Source: Macrostomum hystrix (lineage: Eukaryota > Platyhelminthes > Macrostomidae). Taken from it: DNA of 64,000 nucleotides. Under the pieces are notes generated by a model. It worked only from the letters and a program-made list of their open reading frames with translations. It was not told the DNA's origin and did not search any database. The position numbers and the translations under genes were made by a program. The stretch lies in the NCBI GenBank assembly GCA_950097015.1, contig CATNEN010000031.1:744001-808000 (forward strand), in the 5' to 3' direction. This document shows positions 41,781 through 51,499 of this stretch, one piece after another (the stretch's first letter is position 1; each line of letters begins with the position of its first letter).

Positions 41781-43082
41781 CGAAGGGTGTACTGAAAGTT
41801 TTGAGATGCACCAAAACCAAAAAAGTCTGAGGCAAATTTTCTGTCACTAGTTTTCTATGTAGTTGCCACCAGCTTGTACACATTTCCTCATTCGGTGAAA
41901 CCACTGCGTCCAGGCTCCAGCCCACTGTTCTTCAGGCACTGCTGAAACCACCCGCTCGAACTCGATTCTTGCTGCTTCAGGGCTCTCAAACCGAGTGCCA
42001 TGCAGTTGGTTCTTCACCAAAGGGAAGAGAAAGAAGTCGCAGGGTGCCATATCGCGCGAATATGCAGGATGCGTCACCAGCTGGACTCCATTCTCGGCCA
42101 GAAATGCCAATGTTGCAGCAGCCGTGTGCGCACTGGCATTGTCGTGGTGCAGCAGCAGGCCACAAAGTTGCGCGACCGGCGTCTGCGCCACGCTTCGAAC
42201 ACCAGCCAGCGGCAGGCACTGGTTGATATACCAGTCGGCATTGACTTACGCCTGTCTTGGAGCGCTACAGTCGCCAGGTGCCCAGCCTGGCTGAAGAAAG
42301 TCCCCACCATCTGCTTCCCGACGCTGCGGGCCCGCTTGACCTTCGTTGGAGTGGCATCATCCGGAAGGAGCCAAACTGCCGACTGCTGCTTGGTTTCCGG
42401 GTCGTACTGGTAGACCCAGGTCTCGTCGCCGGTGACAATCTCCCAGCATCGCTTCGAGATGCCAGAGCCGAATCTTTCGAGCATGAATTCGCACTAACGC
42501 ACCCTCTCCGCTTTCTGGTCCTCCGTCAGGTTGTGGGGCACCCATTGGGCACATCGTTTGGAGGCTCACAGCTTGTCGTGTAGGATGGTCGTAACCGCTG
42601 CCGATCCAATGCCAAGAGCCTCTTTGAACTCGCCACAGGTCATTCGCCGGTCTTCGTCGATCATTCTCCGGACGGCAGCGATGTTTTCATCCGTGACAGC
42701 GGAAGCTGGACGTCCCGACCGAGGCTCGGTCATCAAGGCTGCTCCGGCCCCACTTGCATTGGCTGTCCCACCGAAAAACGGTGGCACGTGGCTTGGTCTC
42801 CAAAGGCAGCACGTAAACTTTCAACGCATTGCTCTTGTGTGAGACCTTTACGCTGGTCGTAAACTATCATGGCACGAAAGTCGCGGTTTGTCAACTCCAT
42901 TGGAGCGAGTACAGTTTGGTAGGGGGTATTGACCTTGAAGAGTGATTGTGAAAAATTGCCAAGAGTGCAAAGGCTAAAATTTATACTTAATCATTTTTAA
43001 GGAGGTATAGTATGTACATTAAAAGGCGTGCAGCTGAGACATTTGAGTCAGACGTATCTCAAAACTTTCAAAACGATCCTCG
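41781..43082 (-). mobile_element. mariner transposon, dead copy 1
   Basis: Imperfect TIRs (CGAAGGGTGTACTGAAAGTT at 41781; right end complement CGAGGATCGTTTTGAAAGTT at 43082), TA on the left only. The minus strand encodes mariner transposase in pieces: N-terminal HTH (42787-42566, MTEPRSGRPASAVTDENIAA), first catalytic Asp in VTGDETWVYQYDPE, second in HHDNASAHTA and third in MAPCDFFLFP, with frameshifts between them. The same breaks occur in copy 2, so it was inactive before the duplication. Confidence 0.9.
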
Positions 43083-46000
43083 CACGATGTGTAATATGTA
43101 TGCATGTATAAATTCACACCGAAACTCAAGCTTCTCTGAAAGGTATGCATCTCAGAGCAATGAACGAGAAATACTCACTTCGCACGTTAATTCTGCTGCT
43201 GTTGAACACTGCCGCATTGGCACCCGAGAAATTTTGCTTCATTCTGCAGCTAATCACCTTCCCACTGTCCTCCAATGACATGTTGAAACTGAAGGAAAAG
43301 CCACCCTGGACCACTTTCTGCTAAAATGTAACAGTGGTATTTTAAGACTTCTCCTTAAGCAATCGCATGTTACTTATTGGTTAGCTGATGTTGAGGCTAC
43401 AGTGATTTAAGCATTTTGTACTTGGCCTCACATTGCGTGACTCTGAAAATGTGCCAGCGAAAGTGCAGCTGACAAATGAGGCTTCAGGATTTCCAAGGTC
43501 GGTCACATTGAGGCGGAAATGTGCAGTGAAGCCGTGACACAAGACTGGGGACAGCCGCTGTACTGTTGCAGCTGGCCGGTCTACAAAGGAGTAACCGTAT
43601 TTAGCTTGTGTATGACACTTGCAATCTGTTTCTGACTGCTTATTTTAAAAGAGAGAATGCCAGTATGAACTTTTCAGTAAACTCACAGTACACAGGTGGA
43701 GCATTTATAGACTCGTTCCTTTCACAGCCGAGTCCCGGCTGGCTCACAGAGCACCGGATGCGGGTTGAAGAGCCCCATCGTCTGGATGCGTGACCGGTGA
43801 AAGACTCGCTTGCGACTGACTTCTGCAGAAATAAAGCCATGAAATCAGCGACCATTACTCATGAAGGTGGCTCAAAATGTCCCACTAAAGAAGGCATGTG
43901 CCTTCAAATTTCCCATTATTGCTTAGAAAGCTGCTTGTGATAGAAATATTGGACATTCTACAATCTTTCATGAACTACTTACAGAGAGGCTTCTCATTGT
44001 TTCTTCTCCATGCTGGGTGAGCACAGAGCAATGATAGCTGGTGTGAAACGGCCAGTTGCTGCTTGTTGAGTTCGCTGTGACACTGACGACTGATCCTTCC
44101 AGCCAGTAGCTGCCGGGTGACAGTTAGATGCGAGCCTCACAGGGGTCTGAAGTGCACGCAGGGTGTAAGCAAAGATAATGATTCGCTTATCACAATGGCT
44201 TCAAATATTTCTATCTAAGTTTTGAAACGTATCAGCTTACAAACTAACGGAGGAATTTTCAGTGGTAACTTTTTAGTTTCAGTTGAATGAGAATTTTGTT
44301 CACAAAAAATCCAGCGGTTCTCCAGGGATGAGCTCACATCCAACCTGAACTCGTAGACCCCGCTTAGACAGAAGTGGCACGAGCTGGTGCTTTTGGTTTC
44401 CACTTTCTGAAAATTTCGGCAACGAGTATATTTGGTCCGATTCATTGCTAAATAGGACTGCCATGTACTAGCTGTGTTACATTCACTCACCACGAGCTTC
44501 CTTTGTATTTCGTATGTTGAGTAGTTCTTACATTTGTTAATCTCCTCCAAGCCGTTGCAAACTCTACAGGCAATCAATGTCACAGGAAATCCGGCATCAC
44601 TGGTGACGCTGAAGTTGACGGATCTTCCTTCTACCCAGAACTGGCGCCCACCGCTTTGAAGACCGGAGTCGTTGAAGTTGGATTTGCAAGTCTTTGGCTT
44701 TCTCTGAGTGCATTGAGGGCATTCTTAATTATAGCTCATTTTATGGCATGCACAAACAACATGAAAATCAACGAACAAGTGGCCCCGCTCTGTATACAAA
44801 TGGAATCAAAAATATAATATTTTGTTTTAGTAATCCTAGGAATGCAATCGGCTACCATTGTGCAACCGTCAGTCTAATTGACCCGAACCTAGCGGGGCCG
44901 CCGCATGCTGAAGGCAGCTAATCTGAGAGCTCTCTGATTCGGAGAGCTAATCTGAGGTGAGCAACGATTTGATCCGCTGAGTTCATTCAATCTCTCTTGT
45001 TTTCATCGTGAGCAAAGTAAACAAATCAGTAAAAAGCATATCGAGAACTCAGTACCATCGAGTTGCAGCCTTGTCGAGGCCCTGCGGGTTGAGTTGTCGC
45101 AGCTGAATTCACACAGGAGAACCCAATCGAACAGACTGTTCACTGGTTTGAATTCCAGCAAAAAGTCCCATGCCTCAGGCTTCAAAACTTTCTGGAATAA
45201 GAGAAAATCACCACTCAGTGCTTGCTGACAGGCAAAACTGATCAACCAAGGTGAATGGTCAGCTCAGGACTTACCAATGTCCCATTCCACTGCTCGCCAG
45301 CCTGAGATCTGATGCTGCAGCTGGGCTGTCTGCCGGAATCCATTCGGCACAGCAGAGACACGTTCACATGGACTGAATCATCGCTTTTCAAATGTTTCAG
45401 CCCAGGTTTGCATCGCTCAATCTTGTTCGAGACGGAGGCACAAGTAGAAAAATAAGCATGGTTTGCTTCTGCAAAGGAGTGATAGATGCCCAGTGTTTTA
45501 GAGAGTAGAACAAGTCCATATTACAAGTAAAAAAACATTCGATTCAGAATATTACGAGCGAATAAAAATGTTAAGGCTCGAGCAAAGATCAATGAGAAAC
45601 GAAAGCTCACCTTCTGTGATATCCAAGCCGTTGAAGGATGAGAATGAACTGCCTCGACGCTGCCGAATGAGAATGTGCTCAGTCGGCTGCAATGTGAGTT
45701 GTGATGCATGTGCTTAGAAAAGTCATCTGATCAATCTGGACTCTCAGTCGAATCAGTGGAGAGTGCAGTTACCAGTGGAATGGCGGTCCTGTTGCACTGC
45801 ACGAAGAACTCCGCAGTCGAGCCGGCTGAGACGCCTCCCCAGCCGCAGGAGGACAGAGCGGTCGAGTCGTGTCTGAGCACGGCAAGGCAGTTCGAGTCAG
45901 CCGCGAACGCTTCGGGTGGCAACCAGCTGCCGAGGAGAACCTGCAAGCCACTGCCTCCAGCTGAAATTGCAAAGCGGCTGCCTTGACAACAACGAACTGA

Positions 46001-46641
46001 CTCTGAGCTCAGCTGGGACTCACCTGCGTGCACAGTGACTGACAGCACTCGGACTTCTCTGACCAGCTTCAGCAGCAGCCAGTGGTAGCCGTCAGAGTCA
46101 GCGACTCTCCCGAGGCTCCAGGACCGCTCGCTGAGCTGGGACTCGCTGACGCAGCTCGGAGAACTGGCATCGCCGGACTGCCAAGCGGCAGCCACGTCCG
46201 CGCTGGAGACGCGGAACGTCTGGCTGTCAGCCGTGGAGGCTTCAGCCACGCCAGCCAGTAGGCCTGAGGGTGGTCGAATGGCTGTATGAGCTGACGCAAT
46301 TGTAGCCAATTGCAAATCGCATCAGTTGCCAAGGCAACACGAGCAGGGTCGAATTAAAGCATGCAGTTACGGTATATTAATGTTTCTTGGAGTAAGTAAG
46401 CGAAAATGGCTTGGGTCTGAAATCTCCTCTCCAAAGAATACACAGCTGTTTAATAAATCCTTGAACGAGTTGCTGGTTTGTAAGTCGGTTAGGTTGTCCT
46501 TCCTTTCTTGTTTGAGCTCTTGTGATCGAGGATAAAATTAAGTATCGCAGCATTCTTACCACACAAGTAGCAGCAGCAGCAGCAGCAGAGCCAGGACCAC
46601 AAGAAGCTCTGCAAGGAAAACAGTTGACACATGCTCGGCAT

Positions 46642-47640
46642 ATTCCTTTGCAGCTAGTGAATGTGCTACTCGTGCTTCTGCAGCTAATTAAGAAATTCGG
46701 CCTTGTGTTTTAGTCAAACTGCCTTTTATATTTTGATCCGTCAAAGGTAGGATATGGAAAGCAACCCTTTCAGCTATTGCTGCTAAATACCGTTTTGGTC
46801 CATCGGTGTGCCGATTTTGGCTGTTATAATGGACTGTTATAAGAGCTAGCGTGTATTGTAAACAATGATTCTGCCAGCAACGGGGCACAGAACCTCAGCT
46901 GAAATCAGCTCCGTCGTAGCTTTGCGTTCGGCCTCTCAAAGCCATTTTTCGTTGTGTTGAAACAGGACAGAGAAAGAAGAAATGCAGGAAGAGACAATTC
47001 AATTCTGGAAACACTTCACATCCTTGCTGATCTATATTTCATTTAGCTAATCGTAAAGTATTCTTGTCTTGAATTTTTGCCTTAAATAATTCACTTTGAC
47101 AATTCCTGTGTAAGCAAACAGGCAAACATAAAGTGAGAGGGCTTGTTCAGTGAGAGCGCTAGTACTAACTAAAATATAGTTTATATTCGGATATAGTTTC
47201 ATGCAAGAACTGATGGTTATTGACAAGTCCTAAGCTGGAATTTCGCATGGCTTAGCTCTAGCAGTCAGCGCGAGAGTGCCTTCTGAGTCAAGCCATGGTG
47301 ACTATGTTTTCTGACACGTTTTAACTTTGATACCTGTCAACTAGTTTTATTCGATGTCTAAGAACCATTCGGCCATTATGCAATGTAAATTCTGGAGCAT
47401 CAAAGCAGAATAAAACGCACATGATCCTGTAGTTATCCTGTGCTGCAGCATTCAGACTTGAAGTTGACCGGTATTGCAGTTTGGAAATGGAAGAGTCAAT
47501 TGTTGTCACTGCTTCTATGAAAGCCTATAGGGGCTAAAGTGACCAGCAATCGATATGATGCAGGCAAGGACTTGTCAAAACTAATAAAAAACTTGAGTTT
47601 TTTATCGTCGTGAGAAGCGGAGGATTGCGGTACTACTAAT
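46642..47640. promoter_or_regulatory. Upstream region of receptor D
   Basis: 5' flank of the D signal-peptide exon. 47116-47640 is repeated at 63398-63815 (shared CGGATATAGTTTCATGCAA, GGAATTTCGCATGGCTT, CTGCAGCATTCAGACTTGA). No core promoter element can be assigned. Confidence 0.4.
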
Positions 47641-47648
47641 ATACCATA

Positions 47649-47855
47649 AAAATTGTTAGATTGACCAAGTGAGCGAGGCGAGAGAGCGAGGCGACTCCAT
47701 TTCGCTCGTCATCATTGCGCTTTTCACTCCATTTAGACTCTTCTCATTCCGTGAAAAAATAAGAATTGTTGATGATAATATATGACTAATTTTTTGAATA
47801 GTGAGAAGATGGTTCTCCGCTCGCCTCGCTCACTTGGTCAATCTAACAATTTTGT
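47649..47855. mobile_element. Foldback element (GATTGACCAAGTGAGCGAGG)
   Basis: Arms of about 35-40 bp at 47649-47685 and 47818-47855 are reverse complements (TTGTTAGATTGACCAAGTGA, GCGAGGCGA). The arm recurs, inverted relative to the right arm, at 49885-49937. Confidence 0.75.
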
Positions 47856-48045
47856 ATGGTAGCAAATAAAAATTTCCACACTCAATCGCACCCAATGATA
47901 TTTTAATGTTTCGTGAATATCACAAAAGAACAATACGACAGACTCGGGTATTGACCTGAACACACAAAAGGAGCTGGGTCAGGGTCGCTGCTTGGCTCAG
48001 TAGGGAATATAGTAAAATACAATCTACCTTGAATTACACTTAGCA

Positions 48046-48153
48046 GGAGCAGCAGCAGGTTCTACTCGTATAGCTACAGCTGTGAAAGGAGGTATTGACG
48101 CAGCAATAGCAGCTGAAGAGTTAAAAAACTCAAAGATTATAATCAAACTCTAG
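48046..48153 (+). pseudogene. Gly/Ala-rich small protein fragment
   Basis: Frame with GAAAGSTRIATAVKGGIDAA, similar in layout to the GGAAGIAKAVNDKKA stretch of the frame at 48558. The similarity to a continuing protein carries on in another frame after about 48130, with EDTKLTTTTVSKEAMKNF to TAA at about 48298, so a frameshift is likely. Fragment of an old viral-type gene. Confidence 0.45.
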
Positions 48154-48309
48154 AGTTGCTCAAAGTTATAAAATACTTTAAAACAGAGCCGAAAGAAGAC
48201 ACAAAACTAACTACTACTACTGTTAGTAAGGAGGCAATGAAAAATTTCGAAGATCAACTTCTAGAACTAAAAGGTGAAAAGGAGTTAAAGACATTTTAAA
48301 ACTAATAAA

Positions 48310-48447
48310 ATGAGTTCGGAAAAGCTTACACAAAAGGATAAAATACTAATCGATTTTCTAGAAGGTCTTATTGGATATTTTGATACGAATAATAAGGGTG
48401 ATTTATCTATTCTAAAACATCTAGATAGATTCGCAAAAGTTGACTAA
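48310..48447 (+). CDS. 45-aa Lys/Asp-rich small protein
   Basis: ATG to TAA, starting MSSEKLTQKDKILIDFLEG. No family recognised. Its A-rich codons match the flanking virus-like frames, not the receptor genes. Could be chance. Confidence 0.35.
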   Translation: MSSEKLTQKDKILIDFLEGLIGYFDTNNKGDLSILKHLDRFAKVD

Positions 48448-48557
48448 AACACATATTTATAAAAACTTGGTTTCTCATATGCCCAACAAGGACATCCAAT
48501 AACATTAAGACATAATAATAAAAGCTAACGTTTAACAGATTCAGACATAATTTTTAA

Positions 48558-48848
48558 TTGTCATTTCATGTTAAAAAGGATGGTGGTCTTCTTCCACTAG
48601 TACCAATCCTCCTCGGTCTCACGGCAGCAGGTGCAACAGCTTTAGCAGCAAAACGAACTAATGATAATCACAAGCAACTAGAAGAACTCAAAACTAAACT
48701 TCCGCTTCTAACGCTTTTACCACTTAAATTTGGTGGATTAGCAGCAGCTGGTGGTTTTGCAGGTGGAGCAGCAGGAATCGCAAAAGCTGTTAATGACAAA
48801 AAAGCTGCAGATGAAGCCGCAATCAGAGATGCTGAGTTCAACAAATGA
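48558..48848 (+). pseudogene. pX-like Gly/Ala-rich hydrophobic protein
   Basis: About 96 codons without an ATG start. It has KDGGLLPLVPILLGL near the start, a Lys-rich middle and GGFAGGAAGIAKAVNDKKA. Small proteins with this Gly/Ala-rich hydrophobic layout occur in Polintons and adintoviruses, where they are compared with adenovirus pX. Lack of a start codon suggests decay. Confidence 0.5.
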
Positions 48849-48936
48849 ATAATGACGCATAATTTAAACAAAAACTTATTGATACTCTAAATATTACTTC
48901 TGCTTCTGAATCAGATAAAGCAGCACCTCTAAAAAG

Positions 48937-49590
48937 TTGAATGGATCTGGTCTTATCTTACAAGGATCGAATCAAGGTCAAGGCCTTATCTTACAAGGCT
49001 CTGTCACAGGTCAAGGCCTTATCTTACAAGGCTCTGTCACAGGTCAAGGCCTTATCTTACAAGGCTCTGTCACAGGTCAAGGCCTTATCTTACAAGGCTC
49101 TGTCACAGGTCAAGGTCTTATCTTACAAGGATCGAATCAAGGTCAAGGCCTTATCTTACAAGGCTCTGTCACAGGTCAAGGCCTTATCTTACAAGGCTCT
49201 GTCACAGGTCAAGGCCTTATCTTACAAGGCTCTGTCACAGGTCAAGGCCTTATCTTACAAGGCTCTGTCACAGGTCAAGGCCTTATCTTACAAGGCTCTG
49301 TCACAGGTCAAGGCCTTATCTTACAAGGATCGAATCAAGGTCAAGGCCTTATCTTACAAGGCTCTGTCACAGGTCAAGGCCTTATCTTACAAGGCTCTGT
49401 CACAGGTCAAGGCCTTATCTTACAAGGCTCTGTCACAGGTCAAGGCCTTATCTTACAAGGCTCTGTCACAGGTCAAGGCCTTATCTTACAAGGCTCTGTC
49501 ACAGGTCAAGGCCTTATCTTACAAGGATCGAAACAAGATCAAGGCTTTATCTTATATAAGGCTCTGTCACAGGTCAAGGTCTTATTCTAG
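48937..49590 (+). CDS. Repeat protein with ~18 GQGLILQGSVT units
   Basis: A 33-bp DNA repeat (GGTCAAGGCCTTATCTTACA plus AGGCTCTGTCACA, alternating with GGATCGAATCAA) keeps an 11-residue frame G-Q-G-L-I-L-Q-G-S-(V-T/N-Q) open for 217 codons. GSGIFLKGS and GQGLILE occur in the DNA after it (about 49690-49745), so the motif predates the array. Regular G-x-G-L-x-L spacing suggests a beta-helix or fibre-like protein. G-x-G-L-(Y/F)-L repeats are, as I recall, found in Polinton/adintovirus proteins. A second open frame (ALSQVKALSYK) is a shadow. Confidence 0.5.
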   Translation: MNGSGLILQGSNQGQGLILQGSVTGQGLILQGSVTGQGLILQGSVTGQGLILQGSVTGQGLILQGSNQGQGLILQGSVTGQGLILQGSVTGQGLILQGSVTGQGLILQGSVTGQGLILQGSVTGQGLILQGSNQGQGLILQGSVTGQGLILQGSVTGQGLILQGSVTGQGLILQGSVTGQGLILQGSVTGQGLILQGSKQDQGFILYKALSQVKVLF

Positions 49591-49937
49591 AGTCTACAAA
49601 TGTTGGATCCGGAGTAGCTGCCGATAAACTACAAGAATCGAAAGGAAAGATGGAAGTGGGTTCAATATAGAAATGCGTGCTAAAGTAGGTTCTGGAATCT
49701 TTCTTAAAGGAAGTAACACTGGGCAGGGTCTAATTCTCGAAAAATCAAGCTGCCAATGTTACAAATTTTATCATATTAATTATTTCCTATAAAATGAATC
49801 AAAGAAAAGTCCGCGATGCTAGAAAACGAGTTGAGCAAAGAAGACGCGATGAGCAAAGAAGGACCTATTAGAGAAGAACTAAATTGCCAGATTGACCAAG
49901 TCAGCGAGGCAAGCGTAAAACCATCTTCTCAGAATGT

Positions 49938-50764
49938 TAATCTATGGAGAATCTAACTACGTTATTTCTAATCTCTTGTTCTAATAAAAAATGTTACATT
50001 TTTGGGGGTGTCGCGACTTTCGTCTCTGCCTTCTGTCCTCTATTCACACTTTCGTTCTCTGCACTTTTCTTGTTTACATCGTCCAGTTCAATCTAGTTCT
50101 TTCTCTCTCGTTATCTCTGCGGCTGATCTCTCATTCTATATCCTTTCTTTCTTTCCTCCTTTCTGATTGGTCCGCCGCTCACGTTCTAGCCTCCTCTCCT
50201 ACCCTCAGTCGCGCACTCTTGTTATCGTACCGCCAACCCCCCTTCCTTATCGCTCTTTTCTCAGAGCAGGTTCTTGAATAGGATGATAGACCTATCAGGC
50301 ATCTCAATGCTAATACAAAGGACTGTATTACTTTGTGTACTTTAGTCTTGACAGAAATATTAAAAGCAACACCTATTCTAGTTGGGCCAGTTGTATAGCC
50401 AGTGGCTACTGCATGACGCTTCCAAAAGCTGTGTACAGTTGTTCAGTCCGTGGACTGGGCATACAACAACACCTACCCAAATTTCTACCTTAGATTCTTC
50501 TGGTACGCATTTTACAGCTGGGTGAACGGAAGCACTCATGAAGCGTCTCCTTCTGTGCCATACATAGCCTCTTGTCGACTGAAGTTTAACCCCCAAACCT
50601 ATCATACAGGAGTCTGGTGTTCTAACCAGTGGGATAGAAGCTTCCTTCATCCATCATGCACTATTTTTCATACATTGTTCAAACAAAAATCATACTATAG
50701 AACTGTTCCAATCATACTGACATACCGGAAATTATGAATCAATTCTGCACTTTAGAACTAAAGC
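49938..50764. other. Repeat-rich spacer with a worn SINE-A
   Basis: Pyrimidine-rich stretch 50000-50280 with no gene. 50383-50640 matches SINE-A in reverse (AGTTGTTCAGTCCGTGGACT, TTTACAGCTGGGTGAACGGA) but is worn. Nothing else supported. Confidence 0.5.
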
Positions 50765-50766
50765 TA

Positions 50767-51341
50767 CGAGGGCTGTCCCAAAAGTAGTGTTACTTTTGAT
50801 TATATCTTTTGTTCTGATGGTTCAAATAACGTGATTTTACACAGTCTTATAGCGGCAAGTCTCTTCTTTATATTAATTCAAATCTTTTTTCTAACAGACT
50901 AGGGAAATAGAAGTTATCAACGAAAAACTAACAGGACCTCAAACATAGACTTACAGTAAATCAACAAGCTATCGGAATGCTACGAAAGTGCTTTCGACTG
51001 AAGTCACTCTTTCAACCAAAATTTCTCAATTTCTCAATCCGCGACAAAGATATGTCTCTGGAAAAATCATAATGAAGTTATAATTTGAAAGTTGTCTCTG
51101 GAAAAGATGGAATGAAATCTTCATATCTCTCACTGGGACTTGGCTTCAGTACGAGCATGTTTGTTCTCATTTCTTGCTGTGCTAAAGTTGATAACTTCTG
51201 TTTCCCTAGTCTGTTAGAAAAAAGATTTGAATTAATATAAAGAAGAGACTTGCCGCTATAAGACTGTGTAAAATCACGTTATTTGAACCATCAGAACAAA
51301 AGATATAATCAAAAGTAACACTACTTTTGGGACAGCCCTCG
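50767..51341. mobile_element. 575-bp MITE with ~155-bp TIRs
   Basis: Ends CGAGGGCTGTCCCAAAAGTA and its complement. The arms match almost perfectly for about 155 bp (to GAAATAGAAGTTATCAAC-like sequence, inverted near 51188). TA duplicated at 50765-50766 and 51342-51343. This is the mariner/Tc1 superfamily signature; no ORF. Confidence 0.9.
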
Positions 51342-51499
51342 TAAATAGATTCCATCGCGTCAGAACGCAACAACAGCTTTGATCCGCTTTTTATTGATGT
51401 GATCTAATGCGTGAAATTCACAATCCAGCCAACGGTTCGCACTATGCCATTTGATATGCAATGTTCGCAATAAAAAAATATATCAAAACCGCAATACTC

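Larger units (their letters stand above)
39680..43686. repeat. Segmental duplication, copy 1 (receptor D exons 11-16)
   Basis: Near-identical to 57855-61886 (offset +18200 over most of its length, scattered single-base differences). It holds six receptor exons, a SINE-B and a mariner. Similarity decays just 3' of the 39706 donor and stops abruptly at 43686, the donor of exon 10. Confidence 0.95.
38227..46641 (-). pseudogene. Receptor D: F5/8C + 6 Ig-like + TM, ITSM-like tail; one in-frame stop
   Basis: Seventeen exons: 46641-46560, 46263-46024, 45960-45773, 45686-45611, 45468-45275, 45191-45056, 44723-44491, 44406-44241, 44146-43983, 43822-43687, 43580-43432, 43317-43179, 40778-40636, 40562-40406, 40325-40213, 39886-39706, 38894-38227. 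Phases agree throughout (3165 bp, 1054 codons), but exon 9 has TAA at 44126-44124. Exons 9 and 10 form one Ig module of phase 1-0-1 and could be skipped together. Signal peptide MPSMCQLFSLQSFLWSWL then six Cys; F5/8C (AAWQSG...YHWLLLKL); TM GIGISTTTASLLTLGLIVAL. The long basic tail ends with SYADSGDVYVQV and SSLTLYTDIVGHID. Intact-except-one-codon, so this could be a null allele rather than an old pseudogene. Confidence 0.7.
47806..49937 (+). mobile_element. Virus-like insert (Polinton/adintov irus-type small genes)
   Basis: An A-rich stretch with codon and amino-acid use unlike its neighbours, bounded by ~50-bp inverted repeats (47806-47855, 49885-49937). It carries several short plus-strand frames resembling Polinton/adintovirus minor proteins. 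No polymerase, integrase, ATPase or capsid gene is visible, so it is a remnant or a non-autonomous derivative. The assignment rests on motif recall, not a search. Confidence 0.5.

Noticed and set aside
41969-42583. Plus-strand frames of 85-137 aa in the mariner copies
   Set aside because: Antisense shadows of the transposase.
48941-49627. Second frame (ALSQVKALSYK repeats) of the 33-bp array
   Set aside because: The G-x-G-L-I-L frame is favoured because its motif continues in diverged sequence outside the array.
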